In this document: positions 25,632-35,329 of the stretch, piece after piece
Layout: every line of letters begins with the position of its first letter
How positions within the stretch are numbered: the first letter of the stretch is position 1
Assembly (NCBI RefSeq): GCF_000511175.1
Contig: NZ_KI866530.1
Span: forward strand, 3,195,364-3,246,830
Source: Sediminibacterium salmoneum NBRC 103935
Lineage (GTDB): Bacteria; Bacteroidota; Bacteroidia; Chitinophagales; Chitinophagaceae
Direction: 5' to 3'
DNA length: 51,467 bases
Notes under the pieces: generated by a model
Database searches by the model: none
What the model was told of the DNA's origin: nothing
Seen by the model: only the letters and a program-made list of their open reading frames with translations
Made by a program: the position numbers and the translations under genes

Positions 25632-27513
25632 GTGTGACTTGAATTAAACATTATTGAGATTAATGTTTAAATGCTGTAAAACAGATGGAAGAATTTCTCT
25701 GATAATAGCGAGAAATTATGGTCTTCCGAAGACGACTTTCTGGAGTAGTTTTCAAACCACTTTATGCTGCAATAATTGGAAACGATTTTGTAGTGAGCGA
25801 TAAAGAAAAACAGGAACGATGATTTCTGTAGGTGCGTAATACAAGAGCTGAACGCAAGTGAACCAATGATGAAGCCTCGTAAGGGCAATAGCGATGTCGA
25901 AAGTAAGCAGTTACGTTTGTGTTTACGAATAGAGTGTAATGGATACCAGATTATAGGTTACACGGCATCCGGGGTTAAGTTGGCAGGACTGTATTATAGG
26001 CTGTTTTATGGAACAAGTGAAGTCATTGTTGTTTTGTAAAATCGAAAGAGGAACAAACGCTTTTGGATGAGGCGAAGCAATGGCGGCAGACTTAATCATA
26101 GTAGTGAGGAAACTTAAGAAACTAAGTGGAGCGAAGGATTAAGCTTGTTTAGTTATCAAAACCAATTTACAACCAGGAATGGGATGACAGATTATTTTGA
26201 GACAAAATCACAACCAATTACCAAGTTAATGGTGTGGCAGGCTTACAAGAAAGTAAGAGCCAATCACGGGAGTGCTGGCATAGATGGTATGACATGGGGA
26301 TATGTAGACAAGAATGCATATAGATTATTATACAAGCTATGGAACAGACTTTCTTCAGGATCGTATTTTCCAGTACCTGTTCGCCAAGTTGCTATTGCAA
26401 AGAAAGATGGTGGAATAAGAAGTTTAGGCATTCCGACTATCATGGACCGCATAGCACAACAAGTTGTCAAGCAACATTTAGAATTGCAGGTGGAACCCGT
26501 TTTTCATGAGGGGTCATACGGATATCGACCCAATCGAAGCTGTCACGATGCTGTTGCAAAAGCCAACAGTAATTGTTTTAATCACGATTTTGTGATAGAC
26601 ATTGACATACAAGGCTTCTTCGATACCATTAACCATGAACTATTAATGAATGCGGTTGCACATTTCTGCAAAGATAAATGGGTACATTTGTATGTAGAGA
26701 GATGGTTAAAAGCGGGAATAATAGAGCAGGATGGCAAAGCCACAAGAACTGTGTTGGGTACACCACAAGGTGGAGTAATTAGTCCGTTATTAGCAAATAT
26801 TTTTCTACATGTAGTATTTGATGGATGGATGGCAAAGGAGCATCCCGAGAAGCCATTTGAACGATATGCAGACGATATAGTAGTTCATTGCAAGACGGAG
26901 AAACAAGCAATATTTGTGCTTAACAAAATCAAGCAGAGAATGGAGAAGTGTAAACTAACCTTACACCCTTACAAAACAAGAATAGTCAATCTGAGAGGGT
27001 ATTCAGAAAAGAAATACCCCAAAGGCTTTGACTTTTTAGGATTCACTATACGCCCCAATTGTGTAAAGTTTAAAGAAAAGGTTTTGATTGTTCCAAGCAT
27101 CTTCATAAGTACTAAATCCAGGACTAGTTTACTGGAAAAGTTTAAAGATTGGAATATACACAAGCGGCGAAAACCACTTGTAACTATAGCCCAATATTTA
27201 ACACCACAAATACGGGGAATCATGAATTACTTTCATAAGTTCTCAAGTGGTCATATGAACTATGTCTGGAAACAATTAAATGCGAGACTATTAAAATGGG
27301 TTAAATGGGAAAAGGATTTGGGGGTAAGAGCAGCAGTTAAATGGTTGCAAATACAATACAAACTCAACCCTTATTTATTCCCACACTGGCAAGTGGCACA
27401 TCCGTAAGTTATAATTAACTTGTGATTTATAAACAAGAAGAGCCGTGTGATGGGAGACTATCAAGCACGGTTCCGTGAGAACGTAAGGGTGAAAATCCCT
27501 TGCGTGACTCGAT
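25632..27513 (+). mobile_element. Group IIC intron copy 3 inserted in attC14
   Basis: 1882 nt with the same termini and the same GT/T insertion point as copies 1 and 2, 5' exon AACGT. The 3' exon TAGCGGTC is the start of C15. Confidence 0.93.
26145..27407 (+). CDS. ltrA: Group II intron reverse transcriptase/maturase, copy 3
   Basis: 420 residues, identical in protein sequence to copies 1 and 2; intact RT and maturase regions, no HNH domain, TTG start. Confidence 0.95.
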   Translation: MFSYQNQFTTRNGMTDYFETKSQPITKLMVWQAYKKVRANHGSAGIDGMTWGYVDKNAYRLLYKLWNRLSSGSYFPVPVRQVAIAKKDGGIRSLGIPTIMDRIAQQVVKQHLELQVEPVFHEGSYGYRPNRSCHDAVAKANSNCFNHDFVIDIDIQGFFDTINHELLMNAVAHFCKDKWVHLYVERWLKAGIIEQDGKATRTVLGTPQGGVISPLLANIFLHVVFDGWMAKEHPEKPFERYADDIVVHCKTEKQAIFVLNKIKQRMEKCKLTLHPYKTRIVNLRGYSEKKYPKGFDFLGFTIRPNCVKFKEKVLIVPSIFISTKSRTSLLEKFKDWNIHKRRKPLVTIAQYLTPQIRGIMNYFHKFSSGHMNYVWKQLNARLLKWVKWEKDLGVRAAVKWLQIQYKLNPYLFPHWQVAHP

Positions 27514-27631
27514 TAGCGGTCATTGTGAAGACGACAGTGCAAGCATTAAATGACCGACAAAAAAACTAGCACTTCGTTGACCCTGTTAATTATTTTTCGC
27601 AACTCGATATCGACTTATTGACCTTTGTTTC

Positions 27632-27687
27632 TATATTTGTGCCATTATGAGGCAATAATATTTTCATAGCGTTCAACGCTTTTTTTC
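27632..27687 (+). promoter_or_regulatory. Leader with mini-ORF and terminator upstream of MFS gene
   Basis: TATATTTG at 27632-27639 fits a -7 box. ATGAGGCAATAA at 27647-27658 would encode the peptide MRQ. It is followed by a perfect hairpin AGCGTT/AACGCT (27668-27680) and a T run to 27686, an intrinsic-terminator shape placed about 100 bp before the MFS start. A three-codon leader peptide controls tetQ in Bacteroides, so a comparable attenuator is plausible here. Confidence 0.6.
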
Positions 27688-27785
27688 TTGACCAAATCTG
27701 GTTGAGACTTCTTTCCATTGAATTTATTATTAACAAACTGCATTATACTTTTCAGAGTAATGCTATAATTTATCGCTTCATAAAA

Positions 27786-29021
27786 ATGAAATCAAATCAT
27801 AAATCAACACTCATATTTGTATTAATAGTTGTCGTAATTGACACCGCAGGTTTTGGACTAATTTTTCCAGTTCTACCACAACTACTAACTAATCTACTTC
27901 ATTCAGACATCAGCACAGCCGCCAAATACGGAGGCTGGCTTTCATTTGCTTATGCAATTATGCAATTTGTTTTTGCACCAGTTTTAGGGAATTTAAGCGA
28001 CCAATATGGCAGGCGACCAGTACTTTTAAGCTCATTGTTTGGGTTCAGCATTGACTGCATTTTTCTTGCTTTTGCACCAAATATTTTGTGGCTTTTTGTT
28101 GGGCGGACAATTGCAGGTATAACAGGAGCAAGCTATTCCGTTGCATCTGCTTGTGTTGCCGACTTTAGCACAGACGATAATAGAACTAAAAATTTCGGGC
28201 TTATAAACGCAGGTTTTGGTTTGGGGTTTATAATTGGACCCATAATTGGCGGAACATTAGGACAATTCGGAACTCATACACCCTTTATTGTTGCTGCTAT
28301 TTTAAGTTTTATCAATTTTATTTTTGGCTATTACTTTTTCCCGGAATCGTTAAAAGCAAATAACCGCAGGAAATTTGACTGGAAAAGAGCTAATCCATTT
28401 GGTTCCCTCAAACACTTACAGAAATTTCCATTGATAAAAACTTTAGTGCTATCAATGATTTTTGTTTCCATCGCCAATCACAGTATGGAAAGTGTTTGGG
28501 CATTTTTCACCATTGAAAAATTCAAGTGGAGTAACTCTCTTGTTGGTTACTCATTAGCATTTATAGGCATTCTATCAATTATTGTTCAGTTATGGTTAGT
28601 CGGTATTTTGGCAAAAAAACTGGGCGATAAACGAATGGCAGTATTAGGGTTTGTACTTATGATGACAGGCTTTTTTCTGTTTGCTTTTACACCGTGGCAA
28701 TGGTTACTCTTTACAGCATTATTACTTTTCATAGTTGGTGGAATTCAGGGAACAGCCATTCAAAGCATTATGTCTTCAGCAATGCCCGACAACGAACAAG
28801 GCGAACTTCAAGGTGCTTTAGGTAGTTTAATGGGCTTGACAACTCTGCTCGCACCACCTTTAATGACAAGCAGTTTTTCTTACTTTACGGGGAAACAATC
28901 CGAAATTTATTTTCCAGGAATTCCTTTTTTAATTGCTTCAATACTGACATTAATTAGTTTAATTTTGTTTCTTAAAAGTTTTAAAACATCAAATCAATTG
29001 CTAAAATCGGTGGACAAGTAA
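27786..29021 (+). CDS. Tet(A)-like MFS drug/proton antiporter
   Basis: 411 residues from the ATG at 27786 (MKSNHKSTL); the frame is open 28 codons further upstream but that part lies in the leader and reads non-membrane. Twelve membrane segments. Family marks of class A-type tetracycline efflux (DHA1, TCR): DTAGFGLIFPVLPQLL in TM1, the loop 2-3 motif GNLSDQYGRRPVLLSS, GRTIAGITGASYSVASACVADFS, FFPESLK, and GQLQG-like QGELQGALGSLMGLT. These exchange drug for protons across the inner membrane. No TetR-type repressor gene is present; the leader has an attenuator-like structure instead. Tetracycline as substrate is inferred. Confidence 0.85.
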   Translation: MKSNHKSTLIFVLIVVVIDTAGFGLIFPVLPQLLTNLLHSDISTAAKYGGWLSFAYAIMQFVFAPVLGNLSDQYGRRPVLLSSLFGFSIDCIFLAFAPNILWLFVGRTIAGITGASYSVASACVADFSTDDNRTKNFGLINAGFGLGFIIGPIIGGTLGQFGTHTPFIVAAILSFINFIFGYYFFPESLKANNRRKFDWKRANPFGSLKHLQKFPLIKTLVLSMIFVSIANHSMESVWAFFTIEKFKWSNSLVGYSLAFIGILSIIVQLWLVGILAKKLGDKRMAVLGFVLMMTGFFLFAFTPWQWLLFTALLLFIVGGIQGTAIQSIMSSAMPDNEQGELQGALGSLMGLTTLLAPPLMTSSFSYFTGKQSEIYFPGIPFLIASILTLISLILFLKSFKTSNQLLKSVDK

Positions 29022-29048
29022 TGACCATATAGACAGAAAACAACGAAC

Positions 29049-29178
29049 CGCTAACAGCACCTAAAAAAAATGGCGGGGAAGTGGGAATATAAACAGTTGT
29101 GCTACTAATAAACTTTGGTGCGTATAGACAGTTTAGTGTTCCAAAACCGCCACTTCTTTTAGCTGCAAACCGTTAGCG
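29049..29178 (+). other. attC15 (short family)
   Basis: Closes C15. R'' CGCTAAC 29049-29055; arm CTAAAAAAAATGGCGG with CCGCCACTTCTTTTAG; 3' core GTTAGCG 29172-29178. C15 starts GTTAGCGGTCATTGT; the reverse complement of its pre-attC bases is GTTAGCGGTTCGTTGT. Confidence 0.9.
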
Positions 29179-29233
29179 GTCATTGTAACGGACAACCGTG
29201 CAACCCAATAACATAATACAATACGTTACTAAA

Positions 29234-29680
29234 ATGACAGACAAATTTTCTACATCAGTTACAATAAGTTCCGAAGCTTCAAACGTATGGAGGACTTTGA
29301 CAGACATTGAATTAATGTCAAAATGGTTGGGCGACCCCGAAATGAATATTGAAGTACAGACTGATTGGAAAATTAATTCGCCAATTTTTATTCGTGGATT
29401 TCATCACGTAAATTTTGAAAACAAAGGAACTATACTTCAATACGACAAGGAAAACAGATTAAGCTTCACGCACCTCAGTTCTGTGTCCAGACTTGCAGAC
29501 AAAAAAGAAAACTATACTATTATTGAATTTGTCTTAACCCTCATTGACAAACAAACGAGATTGACCGTAAACATTGAAAACTTTCCGACAGAGACGATTA
29601 GAAAGCACTTAGAATTTTATTGGCGAACTACTGTTTTAACTATAAAAGAACGAACCGAAGATAAAACAACGAACCGCTAA
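29234..29680 (+). CDS. SRPBCC (START/AHSA1-like) domain protein
   Basis: 148 residues from the ATG at 29234 (MTDKFSTSVTISSEASNVW); a GTG at 29198 would add 12 residues. The pattern SSEASNVWRTLTDIELMSKWL...INSPIFIRGFHHVNFENKGTI and NRLSFTHL fits the AHSA1-like SRPBCC fold, a beta sheet around a long C-terminal helix (TIRKHLEFYWRTTVLTIKER), which binds small hydrophobic ligands or acts as a co-chaperone. Ligand unknown. The stop codon overlaps R'' of attC16. Confidence 0.75.
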   Translation: MTDKFSTSVTISSEASNVWRTLTDIELMSKWLGDPEMNIEVQTDWKINSPIFIRGFHHVNFENKGTILQYDKENRLSFTHLSSVSRLADKKENYTIIEFVLTLIDKQTRLTVNIENFPTETIRKHLEFYWRTTVLTIKERTEDKTTNR

Positions 29681-29806
29681 CAGCACATTGGCAATAAGCG
29701 GGGTTTCGTCTCCGCTTGATAGTTTAGTGGTTACAGAAGGTGTAGTTTTCCAAATGAACATTTGTGCTGAAAAGCCCGCCCATCGCCAATCTGCAAAACG
29801 TTGTAC
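29675..29806 (+). other. attC16 (short family)
   Basis: Closes C16 (29173-29800). R'' CGCTAAC 29675-29681; arm CACATTGGC with GCCAATCTG; 3' core GTTGTAC 29800-29806 preceded by AACGT-type bases. C16 starts GTTAGCGGTCATTGT; the reverse complement of its pre-attC bases is GTTAGCGGTTCGTTGT. Confidence 0.9.
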
Positions 29807-29832
29807 GACATAGTAAAACCCACCTCGTAAAA

Positions 29833-30692
29833 ATGAAAGTTCGTGACGAAAAACTAAAAGCAATAATTGATTGGTCTAAAAATAACCGAGACATAAGAGC
29901 AGTATTATTGACAAGTTCACTTGTAAATCCATTAGCACCTGTTGACGATTTTAGCGACTTAGACATTGAACTTATATTCGAAAATAACGCCAAATATATT
30001 TCAGACAATACTTGGACAGAAAATTTTGGAAATCCAATTGCAATGGTTGAAGAAGACGAAACCTATTTCGAAGGTAAACACGCTATGAAAATGGTTTTAT
30101 ATGCTGACTATGTCAAAGTAGATTTCAAATTATACAGCAAACCCGAATTTTTACTTGACGCAAAAAAAAATGAATTACACGAAGATTGGGATATTGGCTA
30201 TAAAGTTTTGGTGGATAAAGAAGGGCTAACAAATAGTCTAAAAAAGCCTACTCACCAGATTTTTATAATAAAAAAACCTACAGAAAAAAAATTCAAACAA
30301 GTTTTAAATGACTTTTGGTGGGACATTGCTCATACCGCAAAATGTATTATTAGGGATGACTTGTTTTATACAAAGTTTATGACTGAAAATAATATCCGAA
30401 CAGACTATTTAATCCCTTTAATCGAATGGTACATTTCAAGCGAACATAATTGGAATATTACAACCAATAAATACGGCAGACTTTTTAAAAAATACCTGAC
30501 TACCGATTTGTGGGAAACAATAGAACAAACATTTTCAGGAAGTAAAAAAATGATAATTGGGATGCTTTATTTGCAATGGCTGATTTAGTTTCAAAAATTG
30601 GAACTGAATTATCGAAAAAACTAAATTATGATTATCCCAAAAAATTAGAAAAAGACATACGAAAATATTTGGACGAATTAAAAACTAAATAA
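29833..30692 (+). pseudogene. ANT(6)-like aminoglycoside adenylyltransferase, frameshifted
   Basis: The first frame from ATG 29833 gives MKVRDEKLKAIIDWSKNN, then the nucleotidyltransferase signature LTSSLVNPLAPVDDFSDLDIEL, and further ANT(6)/AadE-like segments (LYADYVKVDFKLYS, LIEWYISSEHNW) before stopping at 30588. The family C-terminus continues in another frame: DNWDALFAMADLVSKIG...YPKKLEKDIRKYLDELK, ending at 30692. The break falls on a run of seven A at 30544-30550; an eighth A would restore SGSKKNDNWDALF. So this is a one-base deletion, a sequencing error, or a slippery site. ANT(6) enzymes adenylylate streptomycin; the truncated form lacks about 45 C-terminal residues and may be inactive. 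Confidence 0.8.
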
Positions 30693-30703
30693 ATAACTAC
30701 GTC

Positions 30704-30835
30704 GTACAACAAGGTATTGCCAAAAGCGGGGCTGAACGACTTCGATTGGACATTTGTGCAAGGTTCAACATTCGTCCTTCGTTTGAACTTTTGCGCTAAA
30801 AATCCCCGCCTTCGGCAATACCCAAACCGTTGTAC
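30704..30835 (+). other. attC17 (short family)
   Basis: Closes C17 (29801-30829). R'' GTACAAC 30704-30710; arm AAGGTATTGCC with GGCAATACC; 3' core GTTGTAC 30829-30835. C17 starts GTTGTACGACATAGT; the reverse complement of its pre-attC bases is GTTGTACGACGTAGT. Confidence 0.92.
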
Positions 30836-31164
30836 GTCACCCTAACGAACTTCCTGCTAACATTCATCATTCCGACAAATACAAAAATCAGCCGACCCGA
30901 CCCTACGCTATTTTTAGCACATGGCAAGGCACACAAACCCCGACACAAAGCCAACCTTGCCAAGAGCTAATAATGCCAAGGCCCCATGCCCACCCACCAC
31001 CCAGCGGACTGAATTCTTATCGGCATCTCCTTAAATATGAAAAAATTACTACCATCAGCAACCCACAATATTTTACAACATCCTCCCATTGCGACTTTCC
31101 AATGTTTTCAACATAAAGTGTATAACAACTTGCCCCAATTTTAAATTTAGGTTATTATTTTACA
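30836..31164. other. Gene-free start of cassette C18
   Basis: About 330 bp without a gene. It holds palindrome PB (30914-30970) and a C-rich stretch CCCACCCACCACCC near 31000 that also occurs after P0 in C0 (near 160-173). The rest is AT-rich and probably contains the promoter of the riboswitch transcript, which I could not place. Confidence 0.6.
30914..30970. repeat. Palindrome PB, first flank of cassette C18
   Basis: TTAGC (30914-30918) pairs with GCTAA (30966-30970); ACA 30919-30921 opposite AGA 30963-30965; TGGCAAGG (30922-30929) pairs perfectly with CCTTGCCA (30955-30962). Loop contains CACAAACCCC and GACACAAAGCCAA, shared with PC. Confidence 0.8.
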
Positions 31165-31345
31165 CCACATTTTGGTTGACAATTCGCCACAAGCGGATTT
31201 CATTAAAAGGGAATCAAGTTTAAGTCTTGAACTATCCCCGTAGCTGTAAGCTCCACCAAAGTTGTTTAATCCCCATGCCACTGTCATTTTGGACGGGAAG
31301 GCTTTAAACAATGGAGCAAGTCAGAAGACCTGCCAGAATCAAACA
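31165..31345 (+). promoter_or_regulatory. Cobalamin (B12) riboswitch upstream of nrdB
   Basis: Conserved elements in order: AAAGGGAA near 31208, CCCCGTAGCTGTAAGC near 31235, ATGCCACTGTC and GACGGGAAGG near 31275-31303, then the B12 box AGTCAGAAGACCTGCC ending at 31334. These are the adenosylcobalamin aptamer core and B12 box. It lies about 120 nt before the nrdB start. B12 riboswitches are known to repress B12-independent ribonucleotide reductases when B12 can support a class II enzyme; here this implies repression of nrdBA by cobalamin. The expression platform was not resolved. Confidence 0.9.
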
Positions 31346-31468
31346 TTTAGTAACAACGCTTTCGGGTGAAAGGCATGGTACTGACAGTCTTCGCTGCTTC
31401 ATGCGGCTCATTCTTTCAGCACTATATTTTTCTCCTGTAGCTAAAAATTTTTGAAACAAATATTGATT

Positions 31469-32440
31469 ATGGTACATACAGAAGAAATACTTTTAAAAGA
31501 AAATAAAGACCGCTTTGTTATCCTGCCAATTAATTACCCAAAAATTTGGGAACAATACAAAAGACATGAAGCCAGCTTTTGGACAGCCGAAGAAATTGAT
31601 TTAAGTGGCGACTTAAAAGATTGGGCTGCACTAAATGATGGAGAACGCCATTTTATCTCTCATGTGTTAGCCTTTTTTGCTGCAAGTGATGGCATCGTAA
31701 ATGAAAATCTTGCGGTAAACTTTATGAGTGAAGTGCAATTACCCGAAGCCAGATGCTTTTATGGTTTTCAGATAATGATGGAAAATATACACAGCGAAAC
31801 CTACGCTTTGCTTATTGACACTTACATCAAAGACCCACAAGAAAAACATAAACTATTTCATGCTATTGACACTGTACCAGCAGTAAAGAAAAAAGCAGAA
31901 TGGGCTTTGCGTTGGATTGACAATGGAAATTTTGCTGAACGCCTTGTTGCATTTGCAGCAGTAGAAGGAATATTTTTTAGCGGCAGTTTCTGTTCTATTT
32001 TCTGGATGAAAAAAAGAGGCTTAATGCCGGGGCTTACGTTCAGTAATGAATTAATAAGCCGTGATGAAGGTTTACATTGTGAGTTTGCTTGTCTACTTTA
32101 TAGTATGCTGCAAAACAAATTGTCAGAAAAAAAAGTCCAGGATATTATTGCCGATGCTGTAACAATAGAAAAGGAATTTATTACTGAAGCATTACCTGTT
32201 GATTTAATTGGTATGAACGCTAAATTGATGCAACAATACATTGAGTTTGTTGCAGACCGTTGGCTAAGTGAATTAGGTTGTACAAAAATTTACAACGCCA
32301 CCAATCCATTTGACTTTATGGAAATGATTTCATTGCAAGGCAAAACAAATTTTTTTGAAAAAAGAGTTGGCGATTATCAAAAAGCTGGAGTAATGGGTAA
32401 TAAAGAAACTCAAGTATTTTCAACTGAAGAAGATTTTTGA
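31469..32440 (+). CDS. nrdB: Ribonucleotide reductase class Ia beta subunit
   Basis: 323 residues from ATG 31469 ([16 protein letters not shown]); an in-frame TTG at 31451 is less likely. It is the diiron-tyrosyl radical subunit that generates the radical used by NrdA. The segment [20 protein letters not shown] carries iron-ligand Glu and His and the radical Tyr in the eukaryotic-like arrangement; later [16 protein letters not shown] gives the second Glu/His set. The C-terminus ends FSTEEDF, the tail that docks on the alpha subunit. First gene behind a B12 riboswitch and 25 bases before nrdA, so one operon. Confidence 0.95.
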   Translation: MVHTEEILLKENKDRFVILPINYPKIWEQYKRHEASFWTAEEIDLSGDLKDWAALNDGERHFISHVLAFFAASDGIVNENLAVNFMSEVQLPEARCFYGFQIMMENIHSETYALLIDTYIKDPQEKHKLFHAIDTVPAVKKKAEWALRWIDNGNFAERLVAFAAVEGIFFSGSFCSIFWMKKRGLMPGLTFSNELISRDEGLHCEFACLLYSMLQNKLSEKKVQDIIADAVTIEKEFITEALPVDLIGMNAKLMQQYIEFVADRWLSELGCTKIYNATNPFDFMEMISLQGKTNFFEKRVGDYQKAGVMGNKETQVFSTEEDF

Positions 32441-32465
32441 ACAACATTAAATATATACTACACCC

Positions 32466-34865
32466 ATGTTTGTAATAAAAAGAAACGGTAAGCAGGAATC
32501 TGTAAAATTTGACAAAGTAACCGCAAGAATTGAAAAATTAAGTTACAGTTTAAGCCCAATGGTGAATGTAATTGATGTTGCAAAGAAAACCATTGAAGGT
32601 ATTTATGCAGGCGTGCCGACAACAGAGCTGGACAACCTTGCAGCAGAAACAGCAGCATCGCTTACTATCACACATCCCGACTATGCAATACTTGCGTCAA
32701 GAATTGCAGTAAGCAACCTGCATAAGAATACCATTAAAAGTTTTTCTGCAACAATGCAAAGGCTTTATAATTATACAGATGCTGCAACAGGAAAAAAATT
32801 ACCACTAATAGCAGATGATGTGATGCAGATAATTGAAGAACATGCAGAGTTACTGGACAGCACCATTATTTACGACAGAGATTTTGGTTTTGACTATTTT
32901 GGTTTTAAAACTTTGGAAAAATCGTACCTGCTAAAAGTTGATGGAAAAATTGCAGAACGTCCGCAACACATGTATATGAGAGTTGCAATAGGCATACACA
33001 AAGAAGATATTGAGAGTGCCATAAAAACATATCACTTAATGAGTGAACGATGGATGACACATGCCACACCAACATTGTTTAATGCAGGTTCTCCTAAACC
33101 TCAAATGAGTTCATGTTTTCTTTTAACAATGAAAGAAGATAGCATTGACGGCATTTACGACACACTAAAACAAACAGCAAAAATTTCTCAAAGTGCTGGT
33201 GGTATTGGTTTAGCCATTCACAATATCAGAGCCACAGGCAGTTATATTGGCGGCACAAATGGAACAAGCAACGGCATTATTCCAATGCTCCGTGTATTTA
33301 ATGATACTGCCAGATATGTTGACCAAGGTGGCGGAAAACGCAAAGGTGCTTTTGCTATTTACTTAGAGCCATGGCATAGTGATGTATTTGAGTTTTTAGA
33401 TTTAAGAAAAAATCATGGTAAAGAAGAAATGAGGGCAAGAGATTTATTTTTTGCTTTATGGATTTGCGATTTGTTTATGAAACGGGTGGAAGCAAATGGT
33501 GATTGGAGTTTGTTTTGCCCCAATGAGGCACCGGGGTTAAGTGAGTGTTGGGGTAAAGAATTTGAAACGCTTTACGTTAAATATGAAGCTGAAGGCAAAG
33601 CAAGAAAAACAGTGAAAGCACAGGATTTGTGGTTTGCGATTTTACAATCACAAATTGAAACAGGTACACCCTACATGTTATATAAAGATGCTGCAAACAG
33701 TAAAAGTAATCAGCAAAATCTAGGCACAATTAAAAGCAGTAATCTTTGTACTGAAATAATGGAATATACCAGCCCTGATGAAGTGGCAGTTTGTAATTTA
33801 GCTTCATTGGCATTACCCCGTTTTGTTATTGATGGAAAGTTTGACCAGCAAAAACTATATGAAGTAACTTATCAAGTAACAAAAAACCTCAACAAAATAA
33901 TTGACAATAATTACTACCCAATAGAAGAGGCAAGAACTTCCAATATGAAGCACCGCCCAATTGGTTTGGGTGTGCAGGGCTTAGCAGATGTATTTATTTT
34001 ATTGCGTTTGCCATTCGAAAGTGAGTTGGCAAAACTGTTAAATAAAAATATTTTTGAAACCATCTACTTTGCGGCAATGACAGCCAGTAAAGATTTGGCA
34101 AAAGAACAAGGTGCTTATGAAACCTTTGTAGATTCGCCAGTTTCAAAAGGTATTTTTCAATTTGATATGTGGGGTGTAACACCAACTGACTGTTGGGATT
34201 GGGCTTTGCTAAAAGAAGAGGTAAAACAATACGGAGTACGTAATTCGCTTTTATTAGCGCCTATGCCTACTGCTTCTACGTCACAAATATTTGGCAACAA
34301 CGAATGTTTTGAGCCGTATACAAGCAATATTTATACAAGAAGGGTTTTAAGCGGTGAATTTATAATCGTAAATAAACATCTCTTAAAAGACTTAGTGAAT
34401 TTAGGATTGTGGAATAACAGTATGAAAAATAAAATTATTGCTGCCAATGGTTCTATCCAAAACATTGCAGAAATACCAACCGACATAAAAGAATTATACA
34501 AAACAGTTTGGGAAATAAAACAACGCAATATTATTGATATGGCAGCTGACAGAGGGGCATACATTTGTCAATCCCAATCGTTGAATTTATTTGTTGACAA
34601 CCCAAATACTTCTAAACTTACTTCTATGCACTTTTACGCATGGAAGAAAGGTTTAAAAACTGGCATGTATTATTTGCGTACACAAGCCGCCACACAAGCT
34701 GTTCAATTTACAGTAGAAAAGCAAGGTAGCAATGAAATAAGCCCTGTAGTTCCATCAACAGAAATAGTAAATCAACAACCACAAATAAATAATGATGTGG
34801 AGCCAACGCAAACTGATGCCCCAAGTTGCAATATGGAAGATGGTTGTATTAGTTGTGGTTCGTAA
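32466..34865 (+). CDS. nrdA: Ribonucleotide reductase class Ia alpha subunit
   Basis: 799 residues. N-terminal ATP-cone (about 1-90, [29 protein letters not shown] start) for allosteric activity control. Catalytic barrel: [20 protein letters not shown] and [19 protein letters not shown], the active-site loop [13 protein letters not shown], and [19 protein letters not shown]. The C-terminal tail ends [12 protein letters not shown], with the CxxC pair that re-reduces the active site from thioredoxin or glutaredoxin. Reduces ribonucleoside diphosphates for DNA synthesis. The sequence is eukaryotic-like, as usual in Bacteroidota. Co-regulated with nrdB by the riboswitch. Confidence 0.96.
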   Translation: MFVIKRNGKQESVKFDKVTARIEKLSYSLSPMVNVIDVAKKTIEGIYAGVPTTELDNLAAETAASLTITHPDYAILASRIAVSNLHKNTIKSFSATMQRLYNYTDAATGKKLPLIADDVMQIIEEHAELLDSTIIYDRDFGFDYFGFKTLEKSYLLKVDGKIAERPQHMYMRVAIGIHKEDIESAIKTYHLMSERWMTHATPTLFNAGSPKPQMSSCFLLTMKEDSIDGIYDTLKQTAKISQSAGGIGLAIHNIRATGSYIGGTNGTSNGIIPMLRVFNDTARYVDQGGGKRKGAFAIYLEPWHSDVFEFLDLRKNHGKEEMRARDLFFALWICDLFMKRVEANGDWSLFCPNEAPGLSECWGKEFETLYVKYEAEGKARKTVKAQDLWFAILQSQIETGTPYMLYKDAANSKSNQQNLGTIKSSNLCTEIMEYTSPDEVAVCNLASLALPRFVIDGKFDQQKLYEVTYQVTKNLNKIIDNNYYPIEEARTSNMKHRPIGLGVQGLADVFILLRLPFESELAKLLNKNIFETIYFAAMTASKDLAKEQGAYETFVDSPVSKGIFQFDMWGVTPTDCWDWALLKEEVKQYGVRNSLLLAPMPTASTSQIFGNNECFEPYTSNIYTRRVLSGEFIIVNKHLLKDLVNLGLWNNSMKNKIIAANGSIQNIAEIPTDIKELYKTVWEIKQRNIIDMAADRGAYICQSQSLNLFVDNPNTSKLTSMHFYAWKKGLKTGMYYLRTQAATQAVQFTVEKQGSNEISPVVPSTEIVNQQPQINNDVEPTQTDAPSCNMEDGCISCGS

Positions 34866-34874
34866 AATAAGCAA

Positions 34875-35318
34875 GTGAAAATAAGAAATCTCATAGTTGC
34901 TTTTTGGCTATTGGTATCGGCTTGTCATACGACTGCCAAAATTAGCCAGCAAACATTAAAGCAGATGCCATCTGCCTTACTTGGAAACTTTAAAGATGAT
35001 TACGGAAGCAGCTATATTATTACAAACAAAGAATGGGTGCAAGGTAAAAGCATAAAGTATCACTTGTTACAGTACAACAAGGCTGAAAATTTTTTTATTG
35101 CAAAGAATGATGAAGCTAATCCTTCGGACGGTGGGCTGTACACAAGGATAGACATAATGTATTTTGAAAACATGAAACCCTGGCATTGGGGTTATTGCCT
35201 TACTACATATAAAGCAAGTACTATGGAGGAAGCAATGAATACAGCAACGGCAGATAGGATTAACCCCCGTAAAGGATGTAATGGTTATCCATTTTCAAGG
35301 ATGAAACGAACTGATTAA
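34875..35318 (+). CDS. Small lipoprotein of unknown function (C18)
   Basis: 147 residues, GTG start nine bases after nrdA. N-terminus MKIRNLIVAFWLLVSAC is a lipoprotein signal with Cys17 as the lipid anchor. The mature part (SALLGNFKDDYGSSYIITNKEWVQG) resembles a small beta-rich lipocalin-like domain, but I recognise no family. Close spacing to nrdA and to the following PAS gene suggests a single long transcript. Confidence 0.7.
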   Translation: MKIRNLIVAFWLLVSACHTTAKISQQTLKQMPSALLGNFKDDYGSSYIITNKEWVQGKSIKYHLLQYNKAENFFIAKNDEANPSDGGLYTRIDIMYFENMKPWHWGYCLTTYKASTMEEAMNTATADRINPRKGCNGYPFSRMKRTD

Positions 35319-35329
35319 AACTAATAACT

